A DNA stretch of 64,000 nt, taken from assembly GCF_000716785.1 (NCBI RefSeq), contig NZ_JNYY01000026.1:21520-85519 (forward strand), given 5' to 3'. Each line of letters opens with the position of its first letter. Positions within the stretch are counted from its first letter, which is position 1. The DNA comes from Amycolatopsis vancoresmycina. Lineage in GTDB: Bacteria > Actinomycetota > Actinomycetes > Mycobacteriales > Pseudonocardiaceae. The translations under genes and the position numbers were made by a program. Shown here in pieces: positions 1 through 7,900 of this stretch. The notes below the pieces were generated by a model, which saw only the letters and a program-made list of their open reading frames with translations, was not told where the DNA came from and made no database searches.

Positions 1-518
1 TGGAGGTCGTCGGCCAGGGGCCGTGGGAGGAGGTGCTGCGCGGCCACGCGGCTTCGCGCGGGGTCGCCGACCGGGTCGTCCTGCACGGCTGGGTGGACGA
101 GCAGGCCAAGCACGAGATCCTCGCGCGGTCGTGGCTGCACCTGTGCCCGTCGGTGAAGGAGGGCTGGGGCATCGTCATCATGGAGGCCGCGGCGCACGGC
201 GTGCCCTCGATCGCCTACCGCGCGGCCGGCGGCGTCACGGAGTCCATTGTGGAAGGCCGCACCGGCCTGCTGGCCGACGACTTCGACGACTTCACCGACC
301 GGATCGACGGCCTGCTGGCCGACGGGTTGCGGCGCGCGGAGATGGGCCTGGCGGGCGCCGAGCGGGCGGGACGGTACAGCTGGGACGCGAGCGTGGGGCA
401 GTTCGAGTCACTGGTGCGGGAGGTCGCCGGGCTCCCGGCGCCGCGGCCGCGGGTGCTGGCCATCGCGCCGCCGGGAAACCCGCACGAATCGAGGTATCCG
501 GCGGCGGCCGCCGGATAA
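1..518 (+). CDS. Glycosyltransferase family 4, C-terminal part (5' end outside window)
   Basis: Only the last ~172 codons are present; the reading frame is open to the window edge and begins in frame at base 3. The visible part is the C-terminal nucleotide-sugar-binding lobe of a GT-B retaining glycosyltransferase. It carries EGWGIVIMEA, the E-x7-E motif of GT4 enzymes that contacts the donor, followed by AAGGVTESIVEGRTGLL, the typical phosphate/ribose-binding loop. The last ~30 residues are Pro/Arg-rich and look disordered. A cell-envelope glycan role is inferred only from the flippase, acyltransferase and AftD genes that follow. The acyltransferase gene is convergent, 15 nt away. Confidence 0.85.
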   Translation, partial: EVVGQGPWEEVLRGHAASRGVADRVVLHGWVDEQAKHEILARSWLHLCPSVKEGWGIVIMEAAAHGVPSIAYRAAGGVTESIVEGRTGLLADDFDDFTDRIDGLLADGLRRAEMGLAGAERAGRYSWDASVGQFESLVREVAGLPAPRPRVLAIAPPGNPHESRYPAAAAG

Positions 519-533
519 CACCGGACGGGCCAC

Positions 534-1586
534 TCAGGACCGCCGCGCCGCCTGGTCCTGCACCGCGTCCCGGAACTCGCGCAGCAACCCCGCGGCAGCA
601 CGCGCGTCGAAATCCTTGCGGCGGGCGCGCACGGTGACCGTGGTGGTGCCCCCGGTGGTCGCCGCGCCGAACGCCACACCGGAGCGGCCGCTCGCCGCCG
701 GGTAGAACGCCAGTGACCGCACCGTGTCCGCCGTGGACACCGCCCCCAGGTTCGACACCAGGAACGTCGACCCGAGCCGGCTCGCCAGCAGCCGCGTGCC
801 CAAGCGGGCCAGCCGGCTGCTGCGGGCCGGGAAGTCCGGCTCCGGCGGCTGCGCGGCGAGCACCGCGGCGACGTCGGCCGCCGGGCTCAGCCGCAGCCGG
901 AAGAACGCGCTGTCGTGCACCGGTTCCGGTGCCGCGCCGGACCGCCGTGACGCGCCCAAGGCAGCCACGACCCGGGCCGTGCGGGCGCCGTGCGCGCGGT
1001 TCCAGCGTTCGGTGGCGTGCGCCGCGGCCGCGACGAACCCCGCGGCACCCAGCCGCAGCCCGGGTTCGTGCGACGCCACGAAGACGTCACCCGGCGCCTC
1101 GCGCTCGCGGTCGGGGGCGATCCGGCCCGGTGGCGCGAAAAGCGCCTCAGCGAGCCGCTGGACGGCTGACAGGGCAAAGGGAGTGCCGCCCGACCGTTCG
1201 CCGATCCCGGTCGCGGCCGAGGAAACCGGGACGTCGAGGAGGATGCCGAGCAGCGCCAGCAAACCGAGGCCGTCGAGGGCGCCGTGGTGCGCGGCGATCA
1301 GGAGCGTCTCCGCGCCGGCGGCGACGCGCACGAGCGGCGCAGCGCGTTCGTAAGGCGCCGAGGCGAAGCGGTCGCGGACCGCCACCGGATCGGTGATCGG
1401 CTCGATTTCCGGCAGGGCACCGAGGTGGGGGTACTGCTGGACGGCGGCCGCCAGCCGGGCGCGGAGCTTCTCCGGTTCCGGTGCGGCCACGCCGAGTTCC
1501 GCTTCGAGGAGGATGCTCCACGAAACGGTGGGGTCGCCGTAGAGCCCGACGACGCGGTGGGCGTGGTCGGAGGCGAGCCGGGTCAC
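534..1586 (-). CDS. Condensation-fold acyltransferase
   Basis: 350-residue protein of the chloramphenicol-acetyltransferase-like superfamily (PapA/WES/condensation-domain fold). The sequence AAHHGALDGLG at about residue 110 is an intact HHxxxDG catalytic motif, in which the second His is the general base for acyl transfer to a hydroxyl. A C-terminal FLVSNLGAVS stretch resembles the solvent-channel motif of such enzymes. No signal peptide or membrane segment is seen. The GTG start is preferred because it lies just after the DUF2613 stop; a longer reading frame runs back through that gene and is not coding. It is the last gene of a three-gene operon with DUF2613 and a membrane protein, suggesting acylation of an envelope glycan or lipid. 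The substrate is unknown. Confidence 0.7.
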   Translation of the reverse strand: MTRLASDHAHRVVGLYGDPTVSWSILLEAELGVAAPEPEKLRARLAAAVQQYPHLGALPEIEPITDPVAVRDRFASAPYERAAPLVRVAAGAETLLIAAHHGALDGLGLLALLGILLDVPVSSAATGIGERSGGTPFALSAVQRLAEALFAPPGRIAPDREREAPGDVFVASHEPGLRLGAAGFVAAAAHATERWNRAHGARTARVVAALGASRRSGAAPEPVHDSAFFRLRLSPAADVAAVLAAQPPEPDFPARSSRLARLGTRLLASRLGSTFLVSNLGAVSTADTVRSLAFYPAASGRSGVAFGAATTGGTTTVTVRARRKDFDARAAAGLLREFRDAVQDQAARRS

Positions 1587-1591
1587 GCGCG

Positions 1592-1774
1592 TCAGCGGTC
1601 CCCGTAGAGCTTGAGGGGGTGGTCGGCCGGGTTGTACTTCACCTGCGCGTTGAGCTTTTCCTGCACCGGGGCGGCCGTGTCCGGGTCCGCGCCCTTGATG
1701 AGGGCGAACCCCGCCCCGGTCGCCACCCCGCCGCCGATGATGACGGCGACGACCGCGCCGATGAGCGTGCCCAC
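1592..1774 (-). CDS. DUF2613 small membrane-anchored protein
   Basis: 60 residues: a Gly/Val/Ile-rich N-terminal hydrophobic segment (residues ~4-27) followed by a short polar extracytoplasmic tail. Length and pattern match DUF2613, known in mycobacteria as the small protein encoded beside aftD (Rv0236A/Rv0236c). The GTG start has an AAGGAG ribosome-binding site overlapping the stop of the upstream membrane-protein gene, so the two are probably translationally coupled. aftD is also in this window, but here the small gene is separated from it by a flippase and a membrane protein. Its biochemical role is not established. Confidence 0.75.
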   Translation of the reverse strand: MGTLIGAVVAVIIGGGVATGAGFALIKGADPDTAAPVQEKLNAQVKYNPADHPLKLYGDR

Positions 1775-1777
1775 GTG

Positions 1778-3460
1778 TCACTCCTTCCGCGGCGGGAAAA
1801 TCCTGCCGCGGCCCAATGTACGCATCGGTAACATGCGGCACAACAGTGCGACGCACAGCAACGTCAGCGCTACTCCGTTCGCCAGCAACACCGGCGTCCA
1901 CGGCACGGCTTTCACCGCCGGCACACCCGGGGTCCGGTACAGCGTCAGCCATTCACCCGACCACACCGGCGTCGCGTCGGCGAGCAACCTCGGGTCGACG
2001 TCGCCGGGAGTGCCGTGCTCGACGAGGATCCAGCCGATGCCGGCGGCGGTGAGCTCCCGCGCGGACGTCGCGGCGCGGACGTCGCCGATCCGCGGGTCCT
2101 CCCCGGCGATGCGTTCGGTGCCGACCTGCAGGGTGTCGTCCATCAGCACCGGACCCGGCAGCACCCGCGGCGCCGGGTCGAGCTGGGTGCGGTCGTCGTT
2201 CCAGGCGAACCCGCGGAACGCCGAGAGCGGCAGGGCCAGCACGTCGCCGGGCCGGTCACCGAGCTTTTCGGACACGGCCTGCCAGTCGCCGGGGTACTGC
2301 GCGGTGCCGAGCCGTCCCCAGCCGCCCCAGGCCAGGTCCGGCATGGTGACGAGCGGGAAGACGGCCACCGCCGTCACCAGTGCGGCGCGTCCCCGCGCGG
2401 TTTTCAGGTGCGTGGCGGCGGTTTCCACGGCCAGCGCGAGACCGAGAGCGAGCGGCAGCGCCCACCACGCGACCCATTTCTGGGCGTCCCGCAGCAATCC
2501 GGCGCCGGGCACGTGCCGCGTCGCGGCGGTGAGCAGCGCGTCGCCGCCCGGGAGCGTCGCCAGCGACGCCAGCAGCACGCCCAGGAGGCCCAGGAGGAAC
2601 AGGGAACGGGCCGGTGCCGCGCCCCACCGCTTGGCGAGCGGCCACAGCCCGGCGACCGCGACGGCGGCGACGACGAGCGTCAGCACCGGGACCAGCGGCA
2701 TGGCCCGGCTGCCGGGCACGGTTTCGGCGTTCCAGATGCCGCCGAGGCCGAGCACGCTGAGCAGCGCGGGCCCCCAGCTTTCGGCGCGGGCGCTGAACGC
2801 CGTGACGCCGCCGGGGTCGGAGAACGTGCCGCCGGTGTTGAGGAACGTCGGCACCAGCCACGGCAGGTTGAGCGCGACGGCGATGGGGAGGGTCTGCCAG
2901 AGCCGGCGGGACCCGGCGGTCACGACCATGACGGCGGCGGCGAGCACCCCGCCCGGTGGCGTCAGCACCGCCGGAGCGCTCGTGATGATGAGCCTGAGCA
3001 GGGAATCCGGTTCGTGCCTGCGCGCGGCGAGCCCGGCGGCGGCGATCCAGGGCAGGCACGCGTACGTCAGCAACAGCGGCCAGTGTCCGATGAAGAGCCG
3101 TTCGGCCACGTACGGCGTCCAGGCGTAGGCGGTCGCGGCGACGAGCCGGGTTCCGGTGTGCTCGGTGGGGACGAGCCGCCCGGCACCGAGGGCGGCACCG
3201 AAGACGGCCAGGAGCAACACGATTTTCTGGACGACGTCACCGGGCAGCACGGTGGTGGCGAGCGCGACGGCGGCGTCGGCGGGCACGGACCGCGGGAGCG
3301 TGCTCCCCGCCCCGAAGGCGTCCGGCACGAAGTACTGGCGTGGCGCGAAGACCATGTCGTAGCTCAGGACGAACCCGCGGCCGAGCAGGGGCGAGCAGAC
3401 GGCGAAGGCCAGCAACGCCGACAGCACGAGGAGGGCCGGCCGTCTGCCCGGTGCGTCCAC
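1778..3460 (-). CDS. Polytopic membrane protein, GT-C-like
   Basis: 560 residues with roughly 11-13 hydrophobic segments. The first extracytoplasmic loop contains a conserved-looking acidic/aromatic stretch (SYDMVFAPRQYF) where GT-C glycosyltransferases carry the catalytic Asp. Long Pro/Trp/Asp-rich extracytoplasmic loops near residues 400-500 precede a C-terminal membrane helix. It resembles the conserved membrane proteins found near arabinan and mannan biosynthesis genes in Corynebacteriales. The GTG start has a strong AAGGAAGGG site. First gene of the operon with DUF2613 and the acyltransferase, and divergent from the flippase. Membership of the lipid-linked-sugar glycosyltransferase class is inferred, not demonstrated. 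Confidence 0.6.
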   Translation of the reverse strand: MDAPGRRPALLVLSALLAFAVCSPLLGRGFVLSYDMVFAPRQYFVPDAFGAGSTLPRSVPADAAVALATTVLPGDVVQKIVLLLAVFGAALGAGRLVPTEHTGTRLVAATAYAWTPYVAERLFIGHWPLLLTYACLPWIAAAGLAARRHEPDSLLRLIITSAPAVLTPPGGVLAAAVMVVTAGSRRLWQTLPIAVALNLPWLVPTFLNTGGTFSDPGGVTAFSARAESWGPALLSVLGLGGIWNAETVPGSRAMPLVPVLTLVVAAVAVAGLWPLAKRWGAAPARSLFLLGLLGVLLASLATLPGGDALLTAATRHVPGAGLLRDAQKWVAWWALPLALGLALAVETAATHLKTARGRAALVTAVAVFPLVTMPDLAWGGWGRLGTAQYPGDWQAVSEKLGDRPGDVLALPLSAFRGFAWNDDRTQLDPAPRVLPGPVLMDDTLQVGTERIAGEDPRIGDVRAATSARELTAAGIGWILVEHGTPGDVDPRLLADATPVWSGEWLTLYRTPGVPAVKAVPWTPVLLANGVALTLLCVALLCRMLPMRTLGRGRIFPPRKE

Positions 3461-3502
3461 GGCCCTTCCTTTCCGTTGCCGGCGCGGTTAGGGTCCCCAG
3501 GT

Positions 3503-3520
3503 CATTACCCGCCGGTAATG
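3503..3520. promoter_or_regulatory. Perfect palindrome in divergent promoter (candidate operator)
   Basis: CATTACC-N4-GGTAATG lies in the 71-bp gap between the divergent membrane-protein and flippase genes. It is close to the flippase TTG start (11 nt), so a bound protein would interfere with expression of at least that gene. The cognate regulator is unknown. Related TTACC/GGTAA dyads occur at two other intergenic sites in this window. Confidence 0.45.
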
Positions 3521-3531
3521 GGAGCCCGCCG

Positions 3532-4731
3532 TTGAGCGTAGACACCGAAGTCCCGGCCCGGACCGGCAACCGGGTCGCGGCGATCCTCGTCTCGCTCGCG
3601 CTCGCGGGCAACAACGCGGCGAGCTACGTGCTGAGCCTGGCGGCGGCGCGGATCCTCGCGCCGGGCGCGTTCGGGGAGCTGAGCTCGCTGCTGGCGGTGC
3701 TGGTGGTCGGCGTCGTGCCGGCGATGGGCCTGCAGACGGTGGTGGCGCTGCGGGTGGCGCGCTCGCCGTCGCTCGCGCCGGGTTCGGTGTTCGCGCTCGG
3801 CCTGGTGACGAGCGCGATCGTCGCGACGGCGGCGCTGACGCTGAGCCCGTTGCTCGTGCTGTTGCTGCACCTGGGCTCGCTGACCCCGGCCCTGCTGGTG
3901 ACGGCGGCGCTCGGGCCGTTGACGCTGCTGGGGGTGTTCCACGGGCTGCTGCAGGGCAGTCACCGGTTCGCGGTGCTGGCCGGCCTGATCGCCCTGGAGG
4001 GCGTGGGCAAGGTCGGCGGTTCCCTGGCCGGGCTGGTGGTCGCGGGATCGCCCACCGGAGCGCTGGCGGGGGCGGCGATCGGTTCGCTGGCGGTGGTCGT
4101 GGCGGGCTGGCAGGTCTGCGGCCGCCCGCGTCCCCGCTGGGCCGACCGCCACGGCGGCGAGGTCCTGCACACGGCACAGGCGATGCTGGCGCTGGTGCTG
4201 CTGGTGAACCTGGACCTGGTGCTGGCGCGCCACACGCTGCCGTCGGCTTCGGCCGGGGAATACGCGCTCGGGGCGATCGTCACGAAGATCGCGTACTGGC
4301 TGCCGCAGGCGGTGGGGGTGCTGGTCCTGCCGCGGTTCGCGGTGTCCGACCGCCGCCGCCGGGTGCTGCCGGTGGCGCTGCTGGTGTGCGGCGGCCTGGA
4401 CGCGGTGGTGCTGCTGGTTTCGCTGGTGCTCGGTCCTTCGCTGCTGGCGTTGATCGGCGGGGCGCGGTACGCGGGCAGCACGATGCCGGTGTGGCCGTTC
4501 GCGCTGGCGGGCTCGATGCTGGCGCTGGTGCAGATCCTGCTGTACGCCCGCCTGGCGGACGGCGACCGCCGCGTGACGGCGTTGATGTGGTCGGCGGTCG
4601 TGGTGGAGGCCGTGCTGATCACGACGTGGCTGCACGGCTCGGCAACGCAGGTGGTGACGGCGGCGGCGTGCTGCGCCGGCGCCCTGGCCGCGGCCGGCGC
4701 ATTCCTGGAGTTCCGGCCCCGCCGGGCCTGA
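3532..4731 (+). CDS. Polysaccharide flippase (MOP/Wzx-like)
   Basis: 399 residues with about 12 transmembrane segments and almost no soluble loops, typical of the MOP superfamily (Wzx/MurJ/MATE fold) that flips lipid-linked oligosaccharides. The N-terminal segment (GNNAASYVLSLAAARILAPGAFGELSSL in the genome) has the pattern of polysaccharide-biosynthesis exporters. A TTG start is chosen because the hydrophobic N-terminus begins there and the upstream in-frame extension is Arg/Pro-rich and crosses the divergent promoter; no in-frame ATG or GTG lies nearer. Neighbouring glycan genes suggest transport of an arabinan, mannan or other envelope precursor. The stop codon lies within a 43-bp dispersed repeat. 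Confidence 0.75.
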   Translation: MSVDTEVPARTGNRVAAILVSLALAGNNAASYVLSLAAARILAPGAFGELSSLLAVLVVGVVPAMGLQTVVALRVARSPSLAPGSVFALGLVTSAIVATAALTLSPLLVLLLHLGSLTPALLVTAALGPLTLLGVFHGLLQGSHRFAVLAGLIALEGVGKVGGSLAGLVVAGSPTGALAGAAIGSLAVVVAGWQVCGRPRPRWADRHGGEVLHTAQAMLALVLLVNLDLVLARHTLPSASAGEYALGAIVTKIAYWLPQAVGVLVLPRFAVSDRRRRVLPVALLVCGGLDAVVLLVSLVLGPSLLALIGGARYAGSTMPVWPFALAGSMLALVQILLYARLADGDRRVTALMWSAVVVEAVLITTWLHGSATQVVTAAACCAGALAAAGAFLEFRPRRA

Positions 4732-4770
4732 GCAGCCCCCGTTTTCCACGCTACCGGAGGGCACCGACAG
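4728..4770. repeat. 43-bp dispersed intergenic repeat, copy 1
   Basis: This 43-bp segment is identical at 40 of 43 positions to bases 16111-16153. It begins at the flippase stop codon, so the first copy partly overlaps coding sequence. Both copies lie directly after the 3' end of a plus-strand gene, starting with CTGAGCAGCCCCC. Confidence 0.8.
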
Positions 4771-4801
4771 TTCCGCGCGCTCCGGACGCCCGGGACCAGC
4801 G

Positions 4802-4947
4802 CCGCAACTCGCGTGATCAGAACCGCAACCGGCGTGATCCAAGCCGGAACTCGCGTGATTGAAGGCGGAACTCGCGAGTTCCGGCTTGGATCACGCGAGT
4901 TCCGCGCCCGATCACGCGAGTTCCGTCTCCGATCACGGGGGTTGCGG
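4802..4947. repeat. Dyad-symmetric array of six 21-bp repeats
   Basis: Three direct units (starting at 4802, 4823 and 4844) and three inverted units (starting at 4889, 4910 and 4931), all at exact 21-bp spacing, flank an 18-bp perfect palindrome, CGGAACTCG/CGAGTTCCG. The unit core is CCGGAACTCGCGTGATC. The whole block is symmetric about position 4874.5. It occupies the gap between the convergent flippase and aftD genes, so transcripts from either side could fold into a long hairpin. It is non-coding in any convincing sense. Confidence 0.85.
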
Positions 4948-4975
4948 GTTCCTGAGCGGGGTAGGTGAGCCGGGG

Positions 4976-7900
4976 TCAGGGGGTGGGGTCGGTGGGGTTT
5001 CGGGTGCGGGTGAACCAGTCCACGCACGTGGCCGCCAGTGCTGCTGCGGCCAGGAGCAGTGCGGCCTGGGTGACCGGGCCGTACGCCCACTCCTGGCCGT
5101 GGCCGAGGATCCGGCCCGTCACCGACACCCCCGCCGCCAGGACCATGCCGCCGAACGCCGCGTACCTCGGTGCGCGCTCCGAGAACTGGCGGGCCAGCAG
5201 GCACGCGATCAGCAGCACCACCGGCAGCATCCCGCCCAGCGCCACCAGCAAGCCGATCAGCACCACCGGGGTCCAGGACCCGCCCGGCGAGACCGTGAAC
5301 CGGCGACGGCGGCGGACCGGCCAGACCACGCCCACCAGCAGCACCAGCACCGCGATCGCGCCGATCAGCAGGCTCAGGCGGTAGTGCGCGTCCGGGGTGA
5401 ACGTCAGCGACACCACGCCGCCCGGCCCCGCCGGGACGATCCACGCCTGCTGCCAGCCGTCCACGCGGGTGCGCGTCAGCTGCTTGCCGTCCAAAGTGGC
5501 CACCCAGCCCGCGTTCGCGTTCTCCGGGACCGCCAGCACCGCTTCCGCGCCCGGCGCCACCGTCACCGACCGCGCCGTCGCGGCCCACTCGCCCACCTGC
5601 ACCGCGCGGTGCACCGGCGGCGTCGCCGCGGCGTGCACCGGGCGCAGCCACAGGTCCTGGACCACGAACGACTCCGATCGGTCCGTCCGCAGCTCGTGGC
5701 CGCCGGCCGGCAATGCGACGCCGCCCTCGGAGTCCCGGCACATCCGCAGCTCCAGCGGCCGGTGCGCGGTGATGTCGGACAGCGTCCCCTGCACCGACGT
5801 CCGGTAGTCGAGCCCGTCCAGGTGGACGTTCGGGCCCGACCCGCACGGCACCGTGAACGTCGGGTCCGGGCCCGGCAGCAGATCGGGACCGCCGGACAGC
5901 GTGAGGCTCCCGATGCCCACCACGGCCCGGGCCGTGGGGTCGTCGTCGTCGCCCGGCAGCACGATCTGCAGCTGGTCGGTTTCGAGGGGCTCGAACGACG
6001 CCGACCCGCCCGCGTCGAGCTGCACCGTCCGCGTCTCCGACCGGCCGGCCAGCTGCACCTGCCGCGGTGCCCGGGCGCCACTCGCCGGCGAAACCTCGAT
6101 GTGCAGCCCGGAAATCCGCTTCGGCGACGACCAGCCGAGCGTCAGGGCCGGCCGCAGGTCCGTGACGTCGGGACGCCACGTCGTGCCCGCGTCGCCGTCC
6201 ACCGCCGCGAGACCGCCGGCCGCCGGGTCGCCGCCGAGCTGGGACGTCGACGACACCGTGACGCCCGGCAGCGTCACCGGGTTCTTGCCGCCGCCCGCCG
6301 GCAGCACCGAGCCGCCGACGACGTACGTCTCTTCGGCCGGGGTGCTGAACAGGCGCCGGACGCCGTCGGGTTCCTCGCCGTCGCGGGCGGCCGCGGCGTC
6401 GCACCGCACGGCGCCGCTCACCGGCAGGCACGCGTACCGCGGCTGCGCGCCGCGCGTGAACGCGAACCCGGGCGCCGGTCCGGCGGGCAGGTCGGCCGGC
6501 ACCTCCAGGGCCCGCTGCGGCTCGGTGCCCGGGATCTTCAGCTCGGCGATGCCGAAGTTCCCGTCCTGCCGGCCCACCACCAGCGACAGCAGGGTGATCC
6601 GCACCTTGCGGGTGACGCCGCCGGCCACCGGGTACTCGTGCGGCCCGGCGCCGCGGATCACCTGCTGGTCGACCGAGCCGTTGTCGGTCGTGATCCGGAT
6701 CCGGGTGGCGGGCCAGCCGACCCGGATGTCGTCCACCAGCTGCAGGTTCACCGAGTTCACCAGCCGCGGGGTGTCCAGTTCCACCTCGAGCCACTGGCCG
6801 ATCGGCCCGGTGAACGCCGAGGACTGCCACGCCGTGCGCGGATCGCCGTCGATCGCGGCGAACGGCTGGTGCGAGGGATCGGACCCGCCGAAGGCGTCGG
6901 CGAACGACGCCGCCGTCGACGCCGTCACCGAGCGGATGCCCCGGTAGGCGGCCACCGTCTGGTGCTCCTGACCCGGGAACGGCAGCAGGTCGCCCGCCGC
7001 GCGCTGCTGGCGGTAGGCCTCGCCGGCGGTCAGCGTCTGGCTGAGGTTGTCGCGGACACCGCCGACGTTCCGCTCGGCGCGCCGCAGGCCGTCGGTCACC
7101 AGGCGCGGGCCGTCGGGCACCCCGCCGTCGCCGGTGAGCACGGTGGGGGTCGCCGGGTCGAGCTGGCCCGAGCCGATCAGCGGCAGCAGGTTCTCCGGGC
7201 CGCCGCTCACCGTCGGGACGTCCGTGGTGGACGTCGCCGTGACGAGCGGCACCGGTTTGTCCACTTCGTACACTTCGAGTGGCCCGAACTGCGCCGCCTT
7301 CGTGATCCCCGGCGAACCGGCCAGCCCGGCGCGCAAGGTCGCGATGGGCGGCGCAGCGGTCCGCTCGCGGTCGATGTCGTTGCGCAGCAGCAGGAACCGG
7401 TAGCCGGAGCGGGCGAGCAGGGCGGCGAGCCCGGGATCGCCGCGGCCGTCGGCGAGGGCGGCGTCCACCGAGTCCATCAGCCGCGTGTTCCCTTCGGACC
7501 CCAGCGGCACCTGGTTGCGGACCGCCCACGGGCTCCGCGCGATCGCCTGCGCCGGCTCGTCGACCGTGCGGCCCCAGTCGTATTCGCCGAACCCGGTGGC
7601 CGGCAGCAGCAGCGTCCGCGCGTTCGGGTCGGCCTTGGCGACGTAGCCCATCGCGTCGTACCAGTAGCCGGGCACCGCGTCCCAGCCCGGGCCGGACCGC
7701 AGGTTCAGCAGCCACGCCGGTGCGGCCATCACCAGCACCAGCAGCAGGCCCAGCGCGGGCCGCAGGAACCGGCGCGCGGACTTCACCCCGGCCGGCGCGG
7801 AAATCCCGTGCACGAACGCCAGCACCAGCGGCAGCCGCAGCACCGGCTCGAACTTGTGCACGTTGCGCAGCGGGGCGAGCGGCCCGTCGAGCAGGTGCCG

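Noticed and set aside
534..1952. Longer version of the acyltransferase frame starting near 1952.
   Set aside because: The extra 122 codons overlap the DUF2613 and membrane-protein genes and are His/Arg/Gly-rich; the recognisable fold begins at the GTG at 1586.
4802..4947. Considered as a CRISPR array or insertion-sequence end.
   Set aside because: Units are contiguous 21-mers with no variable spacers of equal length and change orientation in the middle. There are no cas genes, transposase or target-site duplication nearby.
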